Shown piece after piece: positions 1 through 6,958 of a DNA stretch of 37,473 nt. How positions within the stretch are numbered: the first letter of the stretch is position 1; the number at the start of each line of letters is the position of its first letter. The position numbers were made by a program, and so were the translations under genes. This DNA is from an uncultured Pirellulaceae bacterium (GTDB taxonomy: Bacteria > Planctomycetota > Planctomycetia > Pirellulales > Pirellulaceae): contig CALCJM010000130.1 in NCBI GenBank assembly GCA_937967505.1, positions 1-37,473 on the forward strand, read 5' to 3'. The notes below the pieces were generated by a model. That model worked only from the letters and a program-made list of their open reading frames with translations. It was not told where the DNA came from and made no database searches.

Positions 1-135
1 GAGGGTTTCAACAATAAAGTAAAACTGGTTACCAGAAAGTCCTATGGGCTAAGAACCCAAAATGCCTATGAAACCACGCTATATCACAATTTAGGCGCGC
101 TACCTGAACCAGAATTCACCCACAAATTCTTCTGA
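1..135 (+). CDS. ISL3-type transposase, C-terminal end (5' part outside window)
   Basis: Frame 1 is open from the first base to a TGA at 133-135 and encodes 44 residues. The segment reads like the extreme C-terminus of ISL3-family transposases: a F-N-N-K-x-K block, then R-K-x-Y-G-x-R-T, a short helix ending L-Y-H-N-L-G, and the tail L-P-E-P-E-x-T-H-x-F-F before the stop. The family assignment is from memory of that tail. The catalytic DDE part would lie upstream, outside the window. Whether the element is intact cannot be told. The right terminal inverted repeat should lie shortly after 135, but I could not delimit it without the left end. The next gene begins only about 40 bp downstream, so the insertion may have displaced that gene's promoter or N-terminus. 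Confidence 0.75.
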   Translation, partial: EGFNNKVKLVTRKSYGLRTQNAYETTLYHNLGALPEPEFTHKFF

Positions 136-174
136 CGAGGCGAAAATTATGAATGGTTTCCTGCGGGCGCGGAA

Positions 175-852
175 ATGCGCGTGCTGGCGTGTGGATTTCG
201 GGGGGGACTGGTGGGGGCCGTTTGTAATGGGGCGTGTATTGGGCTGTTGGGCGGTGTCACCGATTCGGGCAACCGCGCTTGGCCGGCGAATGGGTTGGCT
301 TGGGCGATCATTGGCGCGATCTGCGCCCTGATCGTTTACTTTGGTGTCGGGGGTGTTTTTTATTTGATGGGTTTTGTGGTGAGTTGCCTTACCCGTCACA
401 CGGTTGATTTGAGGCTCACGGCTGTGGTGACAGCGTGTGCCACCGTTTACATCCCGATCACGCTTCCTGCTGTGGGTGTACGGTCTTTCAGCGACAGAAG
501 TGGTGTGTACGACCTGCAAGTTGACCTTATTCTGGCGGGAGCCTGCCTATTGATTCCAATGACGTTTGTTGCCGTGGGAGCGTGGGTAGGGGCCGACCGG
601 CAATATCAAAAACAGTTGGCCGCAACCACGGATTCCAAACGCTTCGATTTAAAAATGCTGTTTGGAGCCACTCTAGTTTTCGCCGTGTTGTTGTCGCTGG
701 GGAGCTTGGTTGAATTAAACCCGCTTATCTGGATCGGGTTCCTTGGGCTGCTGTTGCCGGTGTTTATCGCCACATCGGTGATTGTCCGGGGCGGTCGTCT
801 CGTGCTGCGCTGGTTGGCCGGAAGCGGGGAAGGCAGGACGACGGGGCGCTGA
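175..852 (+). CDS. Multi-pass membrane protein, function unknown
   Basis: A 225-residue protein rich in Gly, Ala, Val and Leu. Four or five hydrophobic segments can be seen, at roughly residues 8-28, 40-68, 78-102, 118-142 and 160-205, so it is an inner-membrane protein. No motif identifies a function. The ATG at 175 is the first start after the transposase stop in the same frame (TGA at 133-135) and has only a weak upstream GGA. The true N-terminus may have been altered by the neighbouring insertion sequence. It ends 51 bp before the convergent phosphatase gene. That the frame is coding rests on length and consistent membrane character. Confidence 0.6.
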   Translation: MRVLACGFRGGLVGAVCNGACIGLLGGVTDSGNRAWPANGLAWAIIGAICALIVYFGVGGVFYLMGFVVSCLTRHTVDLRLTAVVTACATVYIPITLPAVGVRSFSDRSGVYDLQVDLILAGACLLIPMTFVAVGAWVGADRQYQKQLAATTDSKRFDLKMLFGATLVFAVLLSLGSLVELNPLIWIGFLGLLLPVFIATSVIVRGGRLVLRWLAGSGEGRTTGR

Positions 853-903
853 CCTGACAAGTAACCGGTGGTCCGAATTGCCTGTTCGTTTAAAGTCTGC
901 TCG

Positions 904-1440
904 CTAATTTGTCACGAACACTTTTTCAAATTTTTGCACAACGGGGCGGTCTGTCAGGCGTGGGTTGATATGCGGACGTTTCTCCAGCAGCACCATCTGC
1001 GCCTGCTCTTTGGAGATTTGCCGGGTCTTCATCAGCCAGCAGATTGCCACTGTCGCACTCCGTGCCCGGCCCGCTTTGCAATGCACATAGACTTTCTTCC
1101 CCCGGTCGGCATGGTGCTGGATAAACTCCACTGCTTGGGTCACGTCTTCAAAATCAGGATGGGTAAAGTCGATCGTCGGCATGCGGAATTGTTCGATGCC
1201 AAACTTTTTGTACTCGTCCACTGGCCCGCAATATTCTTCGCACGTGTTGACCACTCCGCCAACACCGATTTCCGCCAACTGGCTGACGTCGGCGTCAAAC
1301 GGAAAAGCACCTACAATGACGTGCGCGTCGATGGCATCCCACCAGTTACGGACCTTCAGCCACCTGCCCAAGGCCATATTCCACCACAGCGTTGGATAGA
1401 AAATGGTGCGGGCGGAGATCCATTGCAGCATTTTATTCAT
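904..1440 (-). CDS. PTPMT1-like dual-specificity phosphatase (probable phosphatidylglycerophosphate phosphatase)
   Basis: A 178-residue protein-tyrosine-phosphatase fold. The signature loop H-C-K-A-G-R-A-R-S is at residues 120-128, giving Cys121 as nucleophile and Arg127 as phosphate binder. Asp91 in the T-I-D-F-T segment is positioned as the general acid. The pattern N-x-C-E-E-Y, then E-Y-K-K-x-G-I-E-Q-x-R, then the Asp loop, follows mammalian PTPMT1 closely, including the E-E-Y segment specific to that subgroup. PTPMT1 dephosphorylates phosphatidylglycerophosphate on the way to cardiolipin, and a mammalian-type enzyme of this kind is known from Rhodopirellula baltica. An N-terminal Trp-rich hydrophobic stretch (residues 14-36) could associate with membrane. 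It is divergent from the methyltransferase gene at 1594. The family call is strong; the substrate is inferred from the subgroup. Confidence 0.85.
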   Translation of the reverse strand: MNKMLQWISARTIFYPTLWWNMALGRWLKVRNWWDAIDAHVIVGAFPFDADVSQLAEIGVGGVVNTCEEYCGPVDEYKKFGIEQFRMPTIDFTHPDFEDVTQAVEFIQHHADRGKKVYVHCKAGRARSATVAICWLMKTRQISKEQAQMVLLEKRPHINPRLTDRPVVQKFEKVFVTN

Positions 1441-1593
1441 GTTGAATCAGAATCAGGGTGGAGGTGGTGTCGTCGTCGATGGTTCGGCTGGGGAGGCGAA
1501 TTGGGGCCTGCGAGATTTTAGCCGCTTTGCAGTCCGAGAGGTAGCTGTTAGCATGCCCGCACTCAAGTCCACCCGAGTTTCCCCGACCTGTCC

Positions 1594-2730
1594 ATGTCTA
1601 CCGAAAACCAGCCTTTATTAGAGCCGACTGAATTCCTGTTCGTGTGCTGCCAACGCGGTAGCGAAAAAGCGGTGAAAAGCGAAATTGCGGCGGCCTGGCC
1701 AGGGCTGAAGTTTGCATTTTCGCGTCCCGGTTTTTTGACCTTCAAACGACCGCCAGATACTTCATTGCCGCTGAAATTTTCACTGGCATCAACATTTGCC
1801 CGCAACAGTGGATGGTCCGTTGGCAAATCTGTAGCAAAGGGGGCCGGAGACGACGCGGCGACGCTGGTTGCCGAAGTGCTCAAATCACCGGCGGCCAAAC
1901 ATTGCCAGCACGTACATGTCTGGCAACGCGACACACATGTGCCGGGACAGAAAGGGTTCGAGCCCGGGCAGAGCGTACTGGCGGATGAGATGGCAGCACT
2001 GATTGTTGGTGCGCCCGGTATGGTGAACCGCAAAGTCCCGGCAAATCAAGTTGCCAAAGCCAACGATCTGGTGTTGGATGTGGTGCTGGTGGAACCCAAC
2101 GAGTGGTGGTTCGGGTTTCACTACGCAACGACGACGGCCGGGCGCTGGCCAGGCGGTGTTCCAAAAATCGACGCCAGCGTAGAAGTGATCAGTCGCGCGT
2201 ATTTTAAATTGGACGAGGCGTTGCGATGGGCGGGGATCAAAATTAAGCCCGGCGACGTTTGTGCCGAGATCGGTTCTGCACCGGGAGGTGCGTGCCAGTT
2301 CATGTTGGAACAGGGGGCGCAGGTGATCGGCGTTGATCCTGCGGAGATGGAAGAGGAAGTATTAAACCACGAAAACTTTACGCACATGCGACGACGGGGT
2401 AACGAGGTCCGGAAGAAGGATTTGCGGAACGTGCGATGGTTGATGGCCGATGTCAATGCAGCCCCGACGTACACGTTGGATACCGTTGAGGAGATTGTGT
2501 CGAGTTCATCAGTTGATGTGCGGGGCGTGGTGTTGACGCTGAAGCTGGTCGATATGAAGTTTGCGGACCAGATTGACGCGTTCCGTAAACGCGTCAAGGA
2601 GCTTGGTTTTTCGGTGGTCAAGACTCGTCAACTGGCATTTAATCGCGGCGAAATCTGTCTGGTGGGCGTCAAAGACCGCTTTGCCCTTCGTTCCACTCGC
2701 CAGCGCGTGCGCGCAGCGAAGAAGCCCTGA
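1594..2730 (+). CDS. RlmM/FtsJ-like 2'-O-ribose RNA methyltransferase
   Basis: A 378-residue protein with an N-terminal THUMP-like region and a C-terminal FtsJ (RrmJ-type) Rossmann domain. The SAM loop E-I-G-S-A-P-G-G is at residues 225-232. The K-D-K-E catalytic set of 2'-O-methyltransferases is visible as Lys205 (A-Y-F-K-L), Asp286 (M-A-D-V-N), Lys317 (L-T-L-K-L) and Glu353 (N-R-G-E-I). Overall architecture matches RlmM, which methylates C2498 of 23S rRNA from SAM, but the target nucleotide here is inferred. The start is the ATG at 1594, 153 bp from the divergent phosphatase gene. The stop lies 3 bp from the end of the convergent HAD gene. Confidence 0.82.
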   Translation: MSTENQPLLEPTEFLFVCCQRGSEKAVKSEIAAAWPGLKFAFSRPGFLTFKRPPDTSLPLKFSLASTFARNSGWSVGKSVAKGAGDDAATLVAEVLKSPAAKHCQHVHVWQRDTHVPGQKGFEPGQSVLADEMAALIVGAPGMVNRKVPANQVAKANDLVLDVVLVEPNEWWFGFHYATTTAGRWPGGVPKIDASVEVISRAYFKLDEALRWAGIKIKPGDVCAEIGSAPGGACQFMLEQGAQVIGVDPAEMEEEVLNHENFTHMRRRGNEVRKKDLRNVRWLMADVNAAPTYTLDTVEEIVSSSSVDVRGVVLTLKLVDMKFADQIDAFRKRVKELGFSVVKTRQLAFNRGEICLVGVKDRFALRSTRQRVRAAKKP

Positions 2731-2733
2731 TTC

Positions 2734-3462
2734 TTATGTTCCGGAGACGCGGCCCAGCAGTTCATTTAGTGCCCCGATCCGGTCAACTTCAGCGGTGTCG
2801 CTGCTGTTTTCAGCGCACCGGTCCAGCCAACATGCGTTCCAACCGTGGCGTACGGGGCCGAAAAAGTCGTTTTCAATACAGTCTCCCGTCATCCAGATTG
2901 GCTCATCGATCTTACGCCCAAGCCGCTGTTGGATCTTTTTTTCAACCAGCGCGTAGAAACGAGGGTCGGGCTTACGATAGCCGATGCCAGCGGAACAGAA
3001 CACAAAATCAGCGCAGGCCAATTCCGGAAACGCGTCGACTATTCCAATCAACCGACTGTCGAAGTTGGACGCAATGCCGATCGAATGCCCTGCCGCCTTG
3101 AGCGATTCGAAGGCGGCCGCGGTGTCCGCAAACAGCGCCCAGTTTTTTGCTGCGGCAAAGAATTCCCAAAGTTCGTCAAACAGCGGGTGAGGGTTTTTTA
3201 CATCGACAAAAACGGCAGCGATCAGTTCAAACCACAATTCGCGTTCGATGCGATCGCTGGAAACCAGTTGGCCCGCCACCACGCCTCTGGCCGACAGATC
3301 CAGATTGAACAGTCGTTGCCGAGCGGATTTGAAGCGGGATTCAATCTCCGCCACATCCAGCTTCGATCCGTGGCGTTGGCCATGGTCGCGATAAACTTCG
3401 ATTACTCCGGGAACGGTTTTCAAAATCGTTCCCACTGCGTCAAACAGGATGATCTTGCTCAT
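2734..3462 (-). CDS. HAD-superfamily hydrolase (REG-2-like, D-A-V-G-T motif)
   Basis: A HAD-IA type protein of 242 residues from the ATG at 3462; a GTG at 3480 would add six residues. Motif I is F-D-A-V-G-T: the nucleophile Asp is present, but the second Asp of D-x-D is replaced by Val, as in the eukaryotic REG-2/HDHD3-like subgroup. Motif II is I-A-S-N-F-D, the motif III Lys is in Y-R-K-P-D-P, and motif IV is G-D-C-I-E-N-D. The cap is the helical insert after motif I. The missing second Asp makes ordinary phosphatase activity doubtful; the substrate is unknown. It is convergent with the methyltransferase gene. Upstream lies copy A of the 102-bp repeat, then the lipoprotein gene. Confidence 0.8.
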   Translation of the reverse strand: MSKIILFDAVGTILKTVPGVIEVYRDHGQRHGSKLDVAEIESRFKSARQRLFNLDLSARGVVAGQLVSSDRIERELWFELIAAVFVDVKNPHPLFDELWEFFAAAKNWALFADTAAAFESLKAAGHSIGIASNFDSRLIGIVDAFPELACADFVFCSAGIGYRKPDPRFYALVEKKIQQRLGRKIDEPIWMTGDCIENDFFGPVRHGWNACWLDRCAENSSDTAEVDRIGALNELLGRVSGT

Positions 3463-3490
3463 CTGGATTTTGGAACTCACAAGACTTAGG

Positions 3491-3592
3491 CGATTGGCAG
3501 TTGAAAGCTTACCGTTGGCGATGCTGCCAGCTTCGCTCCGATGCTCTCGGCGTCGCCAACGGATGGTAAATTCCTAATTGCCAGTCACCTTA
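3491..3592 (+). repeat. 102-bp palindromic element, copy A
   Basis: This fills nearly all of the gap between the lipoprotein stop (3605) and the HAD gene. By direct reading it matches the reverse complement of 5385-5486 at about 95 of 102 positions. The copy contains its own dyad: 15-base arms beginning CCGTTGGCGA surround a loop of about 20 bases, with one mismatch. Weaker symmetry continues outward through the GGCAGTT / AACTGCC ends. It is a REP/MITE-like non-autonomous element in structure; no ORF is present. Transcribed, it would fold into a long hairpin between the two minus-strand genes and could act as a terminator or mRNA stabiliser, which is inference. Confidence 0.75.
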
Positions 3593-3604
3593 CAAGACTT
3601 GCAA

Positions 3605-4954
3605 CTATCGAACGACGGTCCGGCCACTATCAGAACCGGGCACTCTGACTGTGGTGGTCGATGCATTGGCTGAGGTGGCGGCTTTGATCGTGGTGATCTC
3701 TTCTTTCTTGCGTCGGTAGTAGTCTGCATCAAGGTCACGCACGTTGGTGAAGTTCCGCAAACTTCCAATTGAGGCAGCTGCGGTGGTCTCGGTTTTCAGG
3801 ATTGGTAGTCGCGCTGTCTTGATGATGTTGCCACGTTTAGCAGCTGGTGCGTGATTGCCGTCTGCTTCAGGCAGGCGTCGAATCTCAAGGGTGCCCTCCT
3901 GCGGCTTGGATGCCGGTTGCCGATTCAGCTTCGGGGCACCCGTGTTTTTCTCTGTGGCATTGTGCGAGTGTGATGCAGGCGGCAACACAGGAAGTGGCTT
4001 GAATTTGACAGGTGCGGGGGCTTCCGCAGTGTGCTCGATGGCCTCACTGCGGAAGGGGGACCGGCGAGGACGCAAGGCATTTTGTTGACGGAAGTGGCGT
4101 TTGTGGGTTACCAGCTGTGTCCCGGATTTGTTAGCCACGCGAGCGGTACGATCAAACACCTGATGCGACTCTGCGGGCCTTGCCGTCAGGACCAGCATCT
4201 TTGATCGCTGTTCGACTACTGAATGTCCGGCTGATGTGGGAATTTGCCCTTCAAGTGCTTTGGCTGCCGTTTCCAAAATACTGTTTTCATCCTTCTTGGG
4301 AGTGACATCCAGAAGTTCGTTAGTATTGTCCAGCTCGTGGGCTGCCGAATCCAGTGTTTCGATGGTGCCCTCCTCTTCGTCCGGGCTGGTGTGGTTCATC
4401 TCACCGGATGGGACAAGTTCTGTGGCCGGCATCTCGACCGCAGGTGGTAGTGGGTTCTCCAGCCCCAGCTCACTCGCGGAATCTTCAAAGGGAAGAATCG
4501 CGGGCGGGACCGAATCGACGTATTCAGAACCGTCATGCAGCGGCGGTGCTACCGGTTCGGCGGAGGAACCGGTTGGTGTATCGAGTTCCATAGTCGAAGC
4601 GGCGTTGTTACCGGTGCAGCCACAATCGCTGGTCAGAACCGATGATGATTCGGATACCGGCGAGGCACTCGAGCGCCCCGAGAGCAGTGGTACATTCTTT
4701 AACGACGGCAGCGTGCCAATCGAAGGAAGCCGGGTTGGCTGTGCACTGGTGCTGGGATTTGAAAATCCGAATTTCGAACTGGCATCAGGTGCCTTGTAGC
4801 TCAGTTTCTTCTTTGTCAGAGAGTCTCTTGACTTTCGCAACGCGTCCGCGATTCCCAAATTCAGATTCAGTTTGGGCTGACTGCCAACGGCACAGCCGCT
4901 GATGACGATCGAAGCCAGGCCGAGGGTTAGCCACTTGTATTTTTGGGTTCTCAT
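3605..4954 (-). CDS. Lipoprotein, low-complexity, function unknown
   Basis: A 449-residue protein with a basic N-terminus, a hydrophobic stretch and a lipobox V-I-S-G-C, placing the lipidated Cys at residue 21. The rest is rich in Pro, Ser, Thr, Glu and Ala with few hydrophobic runs, so it is probably extended or disordered. A Cys pair (D-C-G-C) near residues 110-112 is the only other feature. The C-terminal half is more basic. No domain is recognised. The gene is flanked on both sides by inverted copies of the same 102-bp element (3491-3592 and 5385-5486), and about 430 bp of apparently non-coding DNA lies upstream. The ATG at 4954 fits the signal sequence. Confidence 0.65.
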   Translation of the reverse strand: MRTQKYKWLTLGLASIVISGCAVGSQPKLNLNLGIADALRKSRDSLTKKKLSYKAPDASSKFGFSNPSTSAQPTRLPSIGTLPSLKNVPLLSGRSSASPVSESSSVLTSDCGCTGNNAASTMELDTPTGSSAEPVAPPLHDGSEYVDSVPPAILPFEDSASELGLENPLPPAVEMPATELVPSGEMNHTSPDEEEGTIETLDSAAHELDNTNELLDVTPKKDENSILETAAKALEGQIPTSAGHSVVEQRSKMLVLTARPAESHQVFDRTARVANKSGTQLVTHKRHFRQQNALRPRRSPFRSEAIEHTAEAPAPVKFKPLPVLPPASHSHNATEKNTGAPKLNRQPASKPQEGTLEIRRLPEADGNHAPAAKRGNIIKTARLPILKTETTAAASIGSLRNFTNVRDLDADYYRRKKEEITTIKAATSANASTTTVRVPGSDSGRTVVR

Positions 4955-5384
4955 TTTTGTAACCGGAGTTGTAGGTCGTTGAACGACATAATCGGGAGTA
5001 CTGAGGGACGTGCGTAAACCAGCACGTTGCCGATAGAAGTATCGACGAGCACAATCCGGGTCATCGGATTTCGAGCATTCACAGCGCCAACCGCGCCAAC
5101 CGGTATCGCGTGCACGGTGGTCAGATGTGAAACAGGGGGCAGGCTTTGGCCAACCGTTATAAATTACGTCAATTTGGAGCGATTCTGTCGGTCAGCAGGC
5201 CGGTTTTTCTACTTCGGTTCCCGGACGGAGGTCGCACAAGTTGGGATAAAAGTGACAGCATTATAAGTTTCGTGTCTGCTGTCGTGTTAGAAGGGCTCTC
5301 TTCGAGAGAGACATTGCAGAATCAAGCACGTTTTGGAGTCAGGCGTCTATCCACTAACAGGCGTCTCCTGCCGGACTGATCGCC
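4955..5384. other. Intergenic stretch upstream of the lipoprotein gene
   Basis: No convincing coding frame was found on either strand. A short direct repeat of CAGGCGTCT occurs twice near 5340-5375, just before copy B of the palindromic element. The lipoprotein gene's promoter should lie here, but I could not pick a clear -35/-10 pair. Confidence 0.4.
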
Positions 5385-5486
5385 TTAGGCGACTGGCAGT
5401 TAGGAATTCACCATCCGTTGGCGACGCTGAGAGCATCGGAGCGAAGCTGGCAGCATCGCCAACGGTAAGCTTTCAACAGCCAACCG
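5385..5486 (-). repeat. 102-bp palindromic element, copy B (inverted relative to copy A)
   Basis: The reverse complement of copy A with about seven differences over 102 positions. It ends two bases short of the DUF1501 stop codon at 5489. It has the same internal dyad (arms at about 5414-5428 and 5451-5465). On the outer side a short T-C-G-C-C / G-G-C-G-A dyad (5380-5392) adjoins it. Both copies sit immediately downstream of minus-strand stop codons, the usual site of REP-type elements. The two copies lie in opposite orientation 1.8 kb apart, so recombination between them would invert the lipoprotein gene. Confidence 0.75.
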
Positions 5487-5488
5487 CT

Positions 5489-6937
5489 TTAAGCAAGGAT
5501 TTCTCTCACCACCCGCGCCGGTTCCACACCTGTCAGTTTCACATCCAGCCCCTGGAATTTTTCGGTGAATTTCTCATGTTCGATCCCGAACAGATGCAAC
5601 ATCGTGGCGTGCAAATCGTGGACGGTGACCACGTTGTCAACACTGTTGTAGCCCAGTTCGTCGGTTGCGCCATAGGCGGTTCCTGGTTGAATACCGCCGC
5701 CAGCCATCCAGATGCTGAATGCATTGATGTGATGGTCGCGTCCGGTCCCCTGAGCCATGGGCGTGCGGCCGAATTCGCCACCCCAGACAATCAAGGTGTC
5801 TTCCAGCAATCCCAGACGTTTGAGATCTTTCACCAATGCCGCACTGGGGCGGTCGCAGGCTTTTGCCGATGTCGTAAAATCCTTTTCCAGATTGCGATGA
5901 TGGTCCCAGCCACGATGGTACAGCTGGACAAAACGAACACCACGCTCCAGCAATCGTCTGGCCAGTAGACAATTGGATGCGAACGACCCGTCTCCCGGTT
6001 GTTTGACACCGTATAAATCGAGAGTCTCTTGTGGTTCATCCGACATATCAGCCAGGTCCGGCACTGCTGATTGCATTTGAAATGCCATTTCATATTGAGC
6101 GATGCGGGCAGCGATTTCGCGATCGACGTGTCGATTGGCCAGCAACCGGTTGATCCGCTGTACTTCATTGACGACCTGACGCTGGGTCGATTGACACACG
6201 CCGTTGGGGTTGCCAATGTAGTGAACCGGTTGCCCCTTGCTCTGAAAAGCCACACCCTGAAATTTACTGGGCAGGAATCCCGCCGACCATTGTCGTGCTG
6301 AAACCGGTTGAGCGCCCGGCCCCTGGGAGGTCATCACCACGTATCCCGGCAGATTCTCCGTCTCTGCACCCAGACCGTACAGCATCCAGGATCCCATTGA
6401 GGGACGACCCTTGACAATCGAACCGGTATTCATGAACGCGTGAGCCGTGTCATGATTGATCTGCCCGGTCTTCATGGAACGCACGACGCAGATCTCGTCC
6501 GCGATAGATCCAATCTCCGGGAATAGCTCCGAAATTTCGATTCCGGATTTACCCCACTTTTTAAATTTGACAAAAGACTTTCGCGCCTTGAGTGTCATGT
6601 TTTGCAGCTGCGCCAGCTGCTGTCCGGTGGTGAAGGAGGCCGGGAATTCTTGACCGTGGATCTTGTCCAACGCCGGTTTGGGGTCAAACGATTCGAGGTG
6701 GGATGGGCCGCCAGCCATGCACAGGTGGACGATTCGTTTAGCTTTGGGAGCATGGTGAGGGATATTTGGCTGCGGTGGCCATGGCCGGGTGTCGTTGGCA
6801 GCCACCCTGCCCTGCCCCATCAGTGAGGCGAGCGCGAACGAACCGATACCGGCAAACGAACGAGACAGAAACGTGCGCCGCGACCAGTCGGTTTTTAGAC
6901 GCTGGATCAGTTGTTGATTCGTTGATGGTTGGTTCAT
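5489..6937 (-). CDS. DUF1501 family protein, Tat-exported
   Basis: A 482-residue member of the DUF1501 family, which is expanded in planctomycetes and related to the alkaline phosphatase/sulfatase fold. A Tat signal is visible: S-R-R-T-F-L-S at residues 19-25 followed by a hydrophobic stretch to about residue 45, so the protein is exported folded. Typical DUF1501 blocks are seen: H-L-C-M-A-G-G-P-S-H-L-E-S-F-D-P-K near residue 70, L-A-R-R-L-L-E-R-G-V-R-F-V near 330, and G-G-E-F-G-R-T-P near 393. The ATG at 6937 follows the stop of the upstream c-type cytochrome gene by 21 bp, so the two form an operon, a pairing repeated many times in planctomycete genomes. The substrate is not known. Confidence 0.9.
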   Translation of the reverse strand: MNQPSTNQQLIQRLKTDWSRRTFLSRSFAGIGSFALASLMGQGRVAANDTRPWPPQPNIPHHAPKAKRIVHLCMAGGPSHLESFDPKPALDKIHGQEFPASFTTGQQLAQLQNMTLKARKSFVKFKKWGKSGIEISELFPEIGSIADEICVVRSMKTGQINHDTAHAFMNTGSIVKGRPSMGSWMLYGLGAETENLPGYVVMTSQGPGAQPVSARQWSAGFLPSKFQGVAFQSKGQPVHYIGNPNGVCQSTQRQVVNEVQRINRLLANRHVDREIAARIAQYEMAFQMQSAVPDLADMSDEPQETLDLYGVKQPGDGSFASNCLLARRLLERGVRFVQLYHRGWDHHRNLEKDFTTSAKACDRPSAALVKDLKRLGLLEDTLIVWGGEFGRTPMAQGTGRDHHINAFSIWMAGGGIQPGTAYGATDELGYNSVDNVVTVHDLHATMLHLFGIEHEKFTEKFQGLDVKLTGVEPARVVREILA

Positions 6938-6958
6938 GAGGTTGTGCTCTGGCGTATG

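Noticed and set aside
904-1521. 217-codon plus-strand frame over the phosphatase gene
   Set aside because: It is the antisense shadow of the PTPMT1-like gene, whose active-site motifs are complete.
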